In this document: positions 1 through 5,689 of the stretch, one piece after another
Position numbering within the stretch: the stretch's first letter is position 1
How the letters are laid out: the number at the start of each line of letters is the position of its first letter
Assembly (NCBI GenBank): GCA_031258375.1
Contig: JAIRMX010000016.1
Location: forward strand, 1 to 13,256
Source: Elusimicrobiota bacterium
GTDB taxonomy: Bacteria > Elusimicrobiota > Elusimicrobia > Elusimicrobiales > Elusimicrobiaceae
Direction: 5' to 3'
Length of the DNA stretch: 13,256 bases
The notes under the pieces: model-generated
Databases searched by the model: none
What the model was told of the DNA's origin: nothing
The model's input: the letters and a program-made list of their open reading frames with translations, nothing else
Made by a program: the position numbers and the translations under genes

Positions 1-1329
1 TTTGGCGATGGTTTTAAACTCGATGGCGTCTTTGTCGTGAACTTCGTCCAAAATATCGTCGTCCGCGTTGGATACTTGATAAACGTCGGACATGCGCTTC
101 ATAAACAATATGGCGGCAAGCACAAGGCCGAATTCAATTGCGACTACCAGGTCTTTTACGACAGTAAGCCCGAAAGTGCTCAGCAGCACCAGTATGTCGC
201 TCATCGGAGCTTTAAACAAAGCCGCAAAACTCCGCCACGAACTCATTTTGTAAGACACCACGAAAAGTATCGCCGCGAGCGAAGTCATCGCGATAAGATT
301 GATATAGCGCATAAAACAAAGCGTCAAAAAAAGTAAAAACGCGCTGTGCGCCATGCCGGCAATCGGCGTGCGGCCGCCGTTTTCTATATTGGCCGCGGTT
401 CTTGCGATTGCGCCCGTTGCGGGAAGCCCGCCAAAAAGCGCGCTCGCCATATTGCCTATGCCGTTTGCGACAAGCTCCACGTTGGAACGATGTTTTTTGC
501 CTATCATACCGTCGGCGACAACTGCGGAAAGCAAACTCTCTACGGCGGCCAGAAAAGCGATTACAAAAGCCGGCTTAAGCAAGCCGGCCGTCATAGCAAA
601 AGAGAACGCCGGCATTTTGGGGAGAGTTATGCTCGTTTGTATATCTCCAAAAGTGGATTGTATTGTGGCGACGTTCAAATTGAATATTTTTACCGCAAGG
701 CAAGAGACTATCAGCGATACCAAATAACTCGGCATCCACTTTAATTTCTTCGGCCAGAAGACGATTATTGAAAGCGTAATAACGCCTATAATCAAAGCGT
801 CAAAGTTAATTAAATTTAAATTTGATATATAAACTCGCCACTTTTCAAAAAAATCGCTTGGAATATTTTGCAGGCCGAGACCCAAAAAATCGTTTATCTG
901 AGTTGAAAACAGCACGACGGCAATGCCGCTCGTAAAACCGGTTATAACCGGATAAGGAATAAATTTTAAAAAAGAGCCGAATTTAAGCGCGCCCATTATT
1001 ACGAGCAATATGCCGGCCATAAAAGTGGACACGGTAAGCCCGTCAATTCCGTACTCTTGAACAATTCCGTAAACTATGACTACAAACGCTCCGGTAGGGC
1101 CGGCGACTTGCACTCTGCTGCCGCCGAGCAGGGAAATTATAAAACCCGCGACAATAGCTGTTGTAAGACCTTTTTGCGGAGCGACTCCGCTCGCCGTCGC
1201 CAAAGCCACCGAGAGCGGCAAAGCGATAAAAGCGACGACAAGCCCCGCGCTTAAATCTCTTATTACGGATTTTCGCGTAAACTCGGACTTTTTATTTTTA
1301 AGCAAAGTATAAAATTTAGGAAGCGGCAT
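1..1329 (-). CDS. SulP family anion transporter (SLC26-like), 3' end cut off
   Basis: This is an inner-membrane anion transporter of the SulP/SLC26 family, whose members move sulfate, bicarbonate or other anions. Translating the minus strand gives 443 uninterrupted residues to the window edge. Family hallmarks are present: a TM1 segment with ALPLSVALATASGVAP (about residues 36-51), VQVAGPTGAF (73-82), GFTSGIAV (131-138), and further on ESLLSAVVADGM and GLPATGAIART. Many hydrophobic helices follow and the visible part ends in an acidic linker (DDDILDEVHDKDAIEF), where the cytoplasmic STAS domain normally begins; that domain lies beyond the window. The ATG at 1329 is the earliest possible start because an in-frame TAA lies two codons upstream; a GGAG is visible but rather far away (about 18 nt). 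It lies 55 nt downstream of the nitroreductase gene on the same strand, so the two may be co-transcribed. The substrate cannot be told from sequence alone. The family call is very secure. Confidence 0.96.
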   Translation of the reverse strand, partial: MPLPKFYTLLKNKKSEFTRKSVIRDLSAGLVVAFIALPLSVALATASGVAPQKGLTTAIVAGFIISLLGGSRVQVAGPTGAFVVIVYGIVQEYGIDGLTVSTFMAGILLVIMGALKFGSFLKFIPYPVITGFTSGIAVVLFSTQINDFLGLGLQNIPSDFFEKWRVYISNLNLINFDALIIGVITLSIIVFWPKKLKWMPSYLVSLIVSCLAVKIFNLNVATIQSTFGDIQTSITLPKMPAFSFAMTAGLLKPAFVIAFLAAVESLLSAVVADGMIGKKHRSNVELVANGIGNMASALFGGLPATGAIARTAANIENGGRTPIAGMAHSAFLLFLTLCFMRYINLIAMTSLAAILFVVSYKMSSWRSFAALFKAPMSDILVLLSTFGLTVVKDLVVAIEFGLVLAAILFMKRMSDVYQVSNADDDILDEVHDKDAIEFKTIAK

Positions 1330-1384
1330 TTTATTTTAGAATTATCTCTCCGGCGGCGTAAATTATTTTTAGCATTGCCAAAAT

Positions 1385-1993
1385 TTATCTTTTTATCTTT
1401 ACAAGTTCTTCTATAGGCAAAAAATCTTTTGCTCCGGCATTTGCGGCGGGCGTGCCAAATGGCATTTGCGCGACAAGCCGCCAGCTTCTTGCAATGTCGA
1501 ATTGTTTGCAAACTTCTTCGTCTATAAGCGGGTTATAATGCTGCAAGTTCGCGCCTATGCCTTGCGAGGCAAACGCCGTCCATATTAAATATTGCAGCAT
1601 GCCCGCGCTTTGCTCGGCCCATATCGGGAAATTCTCTTTATACGCCGCAAATTTGGCCTGCATTTTTTCTATAACGTTCGTATCGTTGAAAAATAATATA
1701 GTCGCGTATCCGGCCGCAAAAGAATTTATTTTTTGCTCGGTGGCGGCGAAATTTTGCTCCGGCACGATATGTTTTAAAATATTTTTTACCATATCCCAAA
1801 GCTTTTTATGATTTACGCCCAAAAGCAGCGCGACTCGCGCGGATTGCATATTAAAAGCCGAAGGCGTATGTTTTACGGCGTATTGTATAATTTCGATTAA
1901 ACGTTCTTCCGATACAGGTATTTCATTTTTTAGCGAGTAAACGGAACGTCTTTTTAAAACCGCATCGTACAAATTATGAGTATTTTCGTTCAT
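1385..1993 (-). CDS. Nitroreductase family protein, FRM2/HBN1-like
   Basis: This is a cytoplasmic FMN-dependent oxidoreductase of the nitroreductase superfamily, expected to use NAD(P)H to reduce quinones, nitro compounds or other electrophiles. The 202-residue protein shows the usual N-terminal basic RRSVYS (15-20), the FMN-pocket stretch PSAFNMQSAR (44-53), the hydrophobic TILFF strand, and QHYNPLID in the C-terminal half. The wording of these motifs (SxFNxQSxR, then QHYNPL) matches the FRM2-like subgroup known from yeasts and many anaerobes; the physiological substrate in this subgroup is unclear. The start was set at the ATG at 1993, not the GTG at 2002, because a GAGGTG ribosome binding site sits 6 nt before the ATG and overlaps the GTG. 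It is divergent from the small Cys-rich gene and upstream of the SulP gene. Confidence 0.9.
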   Translation of the reverse strand: MNENTHNLYDAVLKRRSVYSLKNEIPVSEERLIEIIQYAVKHTPSAFNMQSARVALLLGVNHKKLWDMVKNILKHIVPEQNFAATEQKINSFAAGYATILFFNDTNVIEKMQAKFAAYKENFPIWAEQSAGMLQYLIWTAFASQGIGANLQHYNPLIDEEVCKQFDIARSWRLVAQMPFGTPAANAGAKDFLPIEELVKIKR

Positions 1994-1999
1994 ATTATT

Positions 2000-2005
2000 C
2001 ACCTC
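2000..2005 (-). promoter_or_regulatory. Ribosome binding site deciding the nitroreductase start
   Basis: GAGGTG on the minus strand, 6 nt upstream of the ATG at 1993. It overlaps the alternative in-frame GTG (2002-2000), which therefore cannot use it. Confidence 0.7.
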
Positions 2006-2114
2006 GTGCGCGTCTATAATTTATATTATATTAATTATGCGGGTATTTTACGCGGTTGTTTTCAGCGCGCGCGGACAGCTTCCTCAAGTTTAATTAAATT
2101 AGTAAAATAATTAT
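2003..2114. promoter_or_regulatory. Divergent intergenic region with AT-rich promoter-like DNA
   Basis: The 112 bp between the nitroreductase (minus) and the small Cys-rich gene (plus) must hold the promoters of both. On the minus strand an AT-rich block at about 2013-2040 contains TATAAT and TATAGA, possible -10 boxes for the nitroreductase, but no good -35 box at standard spacing. On the plus strand TAAAAT lies at 2103-2108, only 6 nt before the ATG at 2115, and there is no Shine-Dalgarno sequence before that ATG; a leaderless transcript would fit both facts. A short GC-rich run (GCGCGCGC) lies at 2065-2072. The promoter calls are inference. Confidence 0.35.
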
Positions 2115-2267
2115 ATGAAACAAGAAAATAAAAGCGGGACATACGTTTTTGATAAAAAGACCGGCAGAGTCGTTAAGATATCGAACGAAGTCCCTTCCGT
2201 CAAAAAAGAACATAAACACGTCTGCCAGGGCAATTGCTGCCGTAATGCAAATTGCCCGAAGGACTAG
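2115..2267 (+). CDS. Small Cys-rich (possible metal-binding) protein, 50 aa
   Basis: I do not recognise a named family. The 50-residue reading frame is polar and basic for its first 35 residues, including TYVFDKKTGRVVKIS (9-23), and ends in a compact Cys/His-rich tail: H33, H35, C37, C41, C42 and C47 in HKHVCQGNCCRNANC. Four Cys and two His so close together suggest binding of zinc or another metal, as in small zinc-ribbon-like proteins, but the spacing is not a standard CxxC...CxxC ribbon. Support for it being a real gene: it fills most of the space between the divergent promoter region and the TPR gene, and its stop lies 11 nt before the TPR start, an arrangement typical of translational coupling. 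Against: there is no Shine-Dalgarno sequence. The function is unknown. Confidence 0.6.
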   Translation: MKQENKSGTYVFDKKTGRVVKISNEVPSVKKEHKHVCQGNCCRNANCPKD

Positions 2268-2278
2268 GTTTTGGCAAA

Positions 2279-3454
2279 ATGAAAAAGTTTATATTTTTCG
2301 CAATTCTATGCTGCGCGCTGCCCCCGGCGTTTTGCCAGAGCGCGGCGCGGTATTATTCGATGGCTTTAAAATCCAACGACGACGCGGAGCAGATAAAACT
2401 TTTTACAAAAGCCATAGAAAAAAATCCGCGCCTGACGGAGGCTTATCACAGACGCGGGGATTTATACCGCAAAAAAGGCGCTTTGAAAAGCGCTATGGCG
2501 GATTATACGAAGACAATTTCCCTCGCCCCGAAAAATCCTTTTAAATATTACGCGCGCGCTCTTGCGTATATGGACGCTAAAGATTACGTTATGGCCGCTG
2601 ACGATTTTACCAAAGCGATAAAGCTGAAAAGCGATTTCGACGCTTTTTACTATAACCGCGCCTTAGCGTATTATAAACTCGAAAGATACCGAGACGCGCT
2701 TAGAGACATTGCCGTCGTAAAGAACAAAAAAAAATTCGCAACGGATATTGTTATGCTCGAAGGCAAGGCAAATTTCTCGCTTTATAATTATTCCGCCGCG
2801 CGAAAAGCGTTTGAAAGAGCGGCGGCTTTAGACCCGCAAAACGCCGAAGCGTTTTTTTACATAGGCAGAATTGAGTTTAATAATGAAATGTACGACGAGG
2901 CCATATCTTATTTCAGCAAAGCCTTAAACGCGGACGGCTCTTACGCGGCGGCTTACCGTCTGCGCGCCGCCGCTTTTAAAGAAATTGAAGATTACCCCGC
3001 CGCTCTGGAAGATTACGGCGCGCTTATATCTTTAACGCCGAATTACGCTTCTTATAATCTGCGCGGCCTTATATATGAAACGATTGAAAATTATTCCGCC
3101 GCTCTGGAAGATTTCAACGCGGCCGTGTCCGCAAATCCGAAGTGGGCTATAGCTTATAATAACCGCGGGTACTCTTATCTTAAAATGAAGAATTATAAAA
3201 AAGCGTTTGAGGATTTTGAAACGGCGTTAAAACTCGCGGCCAATTTGCCCACGCCTTATATAAATATGGCCGGCTATTATTGGACGGCAAAAAAAGACAA
3301 GAAAAACATGTATAAATATATTGATTTGGCTATTAAGCGCAATTATAAAGATTTGGACTCGCTTTACGAAGAAAATAAAAAAGGCTGGATGTTCAAAAAT
3401 ATAAATAATACGATTGAATTTCGCTCCTTCCTGTCAAATTATTCAAAGAATTAA
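2279..3454 (+). CDS. Secreted TPR-repeat protein
   Basis: This is a 391-residue tetratricopeptide-repeat protein, expected in the periplasm or at the cell surface, where such arrays act as protein-protein scaffolds. Residues 1-19 form a signal peptide (MKKFIFFAILCCALPPAFC). The PAFC is not a good lipobox because Phe precedes the Cys, so type I cleavage is more likely than a lipoprotein. From about residue 22 to 345 there are roughly nine TPR-like helical pairs with the usual signature (AYHRRGDLYRKKG..A..DYTKTISLAPKN and similar). The repeats at about 230-265 and 263-298 share an 18-nt identical stretch (2997-3014 and 3096-3113), suggesting a recent internal duplication. I chose the ATG at 2279 over an in-frame TTG at 2252 because only the former puts the signal peptide at the N-terminus. 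It follows the small Cys-rich gene by 11 nt. Its partner is unknown. Confidence 0.88.
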   Translation: MKKFIFFAILCCALPPAFCQSAARYYSMALKSNDDAEQIKLFTKAIEKNPRLTEAYHRRGDLYRKKGALKSAMADYTKTISLAPKNPFKYYARALAYMDAKDYVMAADDFTKAIKLKSDFDAFYYNRALAYYKLERYRDALRDIAVVKNKKKFATDIVMLEGKANFSLYNYSAARKAFERAAALDPQNAEAFFYIGRIEFNNEMYDEAISYFSKALNADGSYAAAYRLRAAAFKEIEDYPAALEDYGALISLTPNYASYNLRGLIYETIENYSAALEDFNAAVSANPKWAIAYNNRGYSYLKMKNYKKAFEDFETALKLAANLPTPYINMAGYYWTAKKDKKNMYKYIDLAIKRNYKDLDSLYEENKKGWMFKNINNTIEFRSFLSNYSKN

Positions 3455-3514
3455 CGCTTGAGTTTAACTTGCCCAATAGTGTTATCTAAAGTATAAAAGC
3501 GGACAGTTAAAGTT

Positions 3515-3646
3515 GTCATGCTGAACCTGTTTCAGGGTCTCTCTGTTCGTCACCCTGAATTCATTTCAGGGTCTGTCTTCAAACTACAGATGCTGAAACT
3601 AGTTCAGCATGACGACTAAAAAGCGTAATACGGGGTTCAGCATGAC
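3515..3646. repeat. Cluster of four REP-like palindromic repeats between convergent genes
   Basis: The gap between the TPR gene and the unknown secreted gene holds four copies of one short element built on GTCATGCTGAAC...TTTCAG. Copies 1 (3515-3540) and 2 (3549-3574) point forward; copy 3 (3588-3613) is inverted; copy 4 (3634-3646) is an inverted half-copy. Copy 3 forms a perfect hairpin, ATGCTGAA/TTCAGCAT (3590-3597 with 3603-3610, 5-nt loop). Copy 2 forms another, ACCCTGAA/TTCAGGGT (3552-3559 with 3565-3572, 5-nt loop). The outermost 13 bases (3515-3527) are also perfectly complementary to 3634-3646, so the whole cluster could fold as one large structure. Short repeats of this wording are scattered in many bacterial genomes, usually intergenic. 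The position between convergent genes fits a role in transcription ending or mRNA 3'-end protection, which is inference. Confidence 0.85.
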
Positions 3647-3677
3647 GGCCTAAAAACCGGGGTTTAATCTGTATCGG

Positions 3678-4337
3678 CTACGGTAAACAACCAAATACTT
3701 TATATGAAGCAGTCGACCCGTTAAAAGTAGCGCTTGCCGTAACCGTTTTCCAGCCTACTCCGCTGGTAGAACAGGCTGAAGGGGGATGTTGCAGAATCAT
3801 ATTATTAATCTTTATAGTTTGTCCGGCGTCTAATTTCAAAGTTGCGGGATTAGTGCCTTGTTTCAATGCAATATCTCTAGCTTTTATTTTCGGCGCGCCG
3901 GACACATTAATCGACTGCGCCATATCCGGCCATAAAAACGCTTCGCTTCCGCTTCCTATATAAAGATTATTAGCCGATATATTTGTGCCCTGACCGGCAA
4001 AAAAATTGTTTCTGACTAGTATATTTTTGGTCGTTTCAGCCGTTCCAAAAGTTATTTTTTTTGCGTCAATAGTCAAAGTGGCGCTGTTTGCTTTTAGACT
4101 ATCTGTAGTAACCCCACTTCCCGAGTTGTTTGCAAGCGAAGCCAAGCTTTTCACCGATATAAAATCATATCCGTAGGAGCTACCGCTGCTTGCGCCGGTG
4201 CCGGCCTGCTTAAGCGGAACGTAAGAAATAACTTCTATACTTTGCGCGTAAGCAGAGGGCAGCAAAACGGCGAACAATGCCCAAGCGGCGCAAGCATTGC
4301 GGATATTTGCAATCGTCGGTATAAAATTAATTTTCAT
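3678..4337 (-). CDS. Secreted protein of unknown function, 219 aa
   Basis: I do not recognise a family. The first 32 residues form a signal peptide: a short basic start, a hydrophobic stretch (AAWALFAVLLPSA), then AYAQ with a likely cut after A-Y-A. The mature part is rich in Ser, Thr, Asn, Gly and Ala and has alternating hydrophobic residues, as in TLTIDAKKITFG and LKLDAGQTIKINNMILQ. That pattern suggests a beta-solenoid or beta-sandwich surface protein. Two Cys close to the end (in PPSACST and KVFGCLP) could form a disulfide closing the last domain. The start at 4337 is well supported by AAGGAG (4348-4343) 5 nt upstream. The gene lies 85 nt after the PorV-like gene on the same strand, and the linker contains possible promoter elements, so it may be the last gene of the export cluster or a separate unit. 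Confidence 0.75.
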   Translation of the reverse strand: MKINFIPTIANIRNACAAWALFAVLLPSAYAQSIEVISYVPLKQAGTGASSGSSYGYDFISVKSLASLANNSGSGVTTDSLKANSATLTIDAKKITFGTAETTKNILVRNNFFAGQGTNISANNLYIGSGSEAFLWPDMAQSINVSGAPKIKARDIALKQGTNPATLKLDAGQTIKINNMILQHPPSACSTSGVGWKTVTASATFNGSTASYKVFGCLP

Positions 4338-4342
4338 ATTAT

Positions 4343-4422
4343 CTCCTTATTTCCTTTGTTATAAAATCTTTTTCGTCAATACAAAGTTTTTTCAATACAA
4401 TACAAATCGACACGAATATATC
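4343..4422 (-). promoter_or_regulatory. Intercistronic region with RBS and weak promoter-like boxes
   Basis: On the minus strand this AT-rich linker carries AAGGAG (4348-4343), a strong ribosome binding site, and upstream of it TATAAC (4363-4358), which could be a -10 box with TTTGTA 16 nt further upstream. A TTGACG is also present (4379-4374) but too close to act as its -35 box. No terminator hairpin is visible after the PorV-like stop, so read-through from the upstream genes is possible. Confidence 0.3.
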
Positions 4423-5688
4423 CTACTGATACAAAATAGGATTTGCGTTGCGCTCAAGCTGTTCCTGAGCTTGGCGCACCTGGCGCTCTTTATATTCTTT
4501 GTAATCGCTGCGTTTCTTTTCGTCTTTTTGATAATTATTTTCTTCTTTCTTTATAGGGAATTTATAAGATATGCCGGCCTGATAAACGTTATCGCCGTTA
4601 AGCTGCGGGTTTAATACCGCGCCTAAATCGACCTCGAAGCCAAACAGTCTAAGGCCGAAGCCGAGCGTAAATTCTTCTTTAATTTCTTCCATAAATTTGA
4701 TGCCGCCGCGCACCGCCAAAGTATTAAAGAAAACGGCTTCCGTCCCGGCTCTGATTCGGTTTTCTCTTTCTTTGATATGATATATAACGTCGCCGCTCAA
4801 ATCCCAGCGCATATTTTCATAATCCACAAGGGTGAAAAACAAACCCGCCGACATAGTTGACGGCAGCGGGTCGGCCTCTTCCAAATATTTAATTTTTGTG
4901 CCGACGTTTTTTACGGCAAAGCCTATTCCAAAGCGATTATCGGCGACTATTTGATATCCCGCGTCAAAAGCAAAAGCGTTTCCCGTAACGTCGCCCGAAC
5001 CCGGAAGCGGCAAAGTGGATTTTATATATTTTACGCTTGCGCCCAAATAATGATTTACTTCCGACGAACTGCCCATAAAATCCCAAGTATGCGCGGCGAT
5101 GTTTTCGCCGTAGGTAAGAGCGAAGGATATATCGTCGCCTATGCTTCTTGAGGAGATATCGCCTTTGTCAAACATATAAAACGAAATGCCGAGCGAAAGG
5201 GGCTTATTTCCGGCCAAACTCAAAAACCCGACGGGAACGGCCAGCGCGCCGTAAGTATGTTTCATATCTATGGCGTTTTTATAAGTGCTGCCGGAAATCT
5301 GCAAGCTTTGCACTCGGCCAAGAGCGGCGGGATTATAAAAAGTCATGCCGGTAACGTCGTCCGCAAAAGCCGTAGCCGCGCCCGCCATGCCGTAATAACG
5401 CGCGCCCATATCCATTTTAAGAAAAGGCACCGCGACAGTCCCTCCTCCTCCGCTGCCCGCGCTCGCAAAAGAGGCGGAAAATATCGCGGCAAATATTAAC
5501 GCCGCAATTTGCGCAAAAGCGCGAGAGCGACAGTCCACCCTCACCCGCTCGCCGCCCTCTCCCCTCTTTAAGGGAGAGGGCAAGACGCGGCAAATCCCGT
5601 CGGAACAAACAAATCCGCTAAAATCCGCTTGCCGCCTCTTTAAAGGAGAGGGAAAAGCAACGTTTATTTGCGTATTATCCTTTCGCAT
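4423..5688 (-). CDS. PorV/PorQ-like (UPF0164-type) outer-membrane beta-barrel protein
   Basis: This is an outer-membrane beta-barrel of the PorV/UPF0164 type. PorV in type IX secretion receives cargo proteins and passes them on at the outer membrane. After the signal peptide comes the family's typical opening: FLKMDMGARYYGMAGAATAF (89-108), then ADDVTGMTFYNPAALG. Many amphipathic strands follow, and the last is YQAGISYKFPI (369-379). Two things are odd. First, the hydrophobic core of the signal peptide begins only near residue 57: residues 11-51 are encoded by a palindromic dispersed repeat (5535-5652). Second, a charged 42-residue helical-looking tail (380-421) follows the final strand. The ATG at 5688 lies 1 nt after the protease stop (TAA-T-ATG), so coupling favours it. 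GTG codons at 5544 or 5538, preceded by a repeat-derived GGGAGAGGG, would instead give an ordinary signal peptide. The family is fairly sure; a role in secretion is inferred. Confidence 0.82.
   Translation of the reverse strand: MRKDNTQINVAFPSPLKRRQADFSGFVCSDGICRVLPSPLKRGEGGERVRVDCRSRAFAQIAALIFAAIFSASFASAGSGGGGTVAVPFLKMDMGARYYGMAGAATAFADDVTGMTFYNPAALGRVQSLQISGSTYKNAIDMKHTYGALAVPVGFLSLAGNKPLSLGISFYMFDKGDISSRSIGDDISFALTYGENIAAHTWDFMGSSSEVNHYLGASVKYIKSTLPLPGSGDVTGNAFAFDAGYQIVADNRFGIGFAVKNVGTKIKYLEEADPLPSTMSAGLFFTLVDYENMRWDLSGDVIYHIKERENRIRAGTEAVFFNTLAVRGGIKFMEEIKEEFTLGFGLRLFGFEVDLGAVLNPQLNGDNVYQAGISYKFPIKKEENNYQKDEKKRSDYKEYKERQVRQAQEQLERNANPILYQ
5535..5652 (-). repeat. Dispersed palindromic repeat inserted in frame in the PorV-like gene
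   Basis: Within the 5' end of the PorV-like gene lie two direct repeats, CCCTCTCCYTTAAAGAGG on the minus strand, at 5652-5635 and 5580-5563. They match at 17 of 18 bases and are spaced 72 bp apart, so each encodes the same peptide (FPSPLKR and LPSPLKR). The second carries a perfect 9-bp inverted repeat, CCCTCTCCC/GGGAGAGGG (5555-5563 with 5572-5580). The element continues with GGCGGCGAGCGGGTGAGGG. A degenerate copy lies at 11049-11154: TTCCGACGG and GATTTGCC occur in the same order in both, followed in both by CCCTCT and GGGAGAGG blocks. Elements with this wording are usually intergenic; here the reading frame stays open through it. Confidence 0.8.
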
Positions 5689-5689
5689 A

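Noticed and set aside
353..744. Long open frames on the plus strand opposite the SulP gene
   Set aside because: The minus strand encodes an uninterrupted SulP protein with family motifs across this stretch; the plus-strand frames have no ribosome binding site and no recognisable protein features.
2252..2278. TTG start giving a longer TPR protein
   Set aside because: It would place nine residues before the signal peptide and overlap the upstream small gene; the ATG at 2279 begins a normal signal peptide.
2318..2338. Lipoprotein signal in the TPR protein (PAFC)
   Set aside because: A lipobox needs a small residue such as Gly, Ala or Ser directly before the Cys; here it is Phe.
3515..3646. CRISPR array
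   Set aside because: The copies are inverted as well as direct, irregularly spaced, imperfect and have no uniform spacers; no cas genes are nearby.
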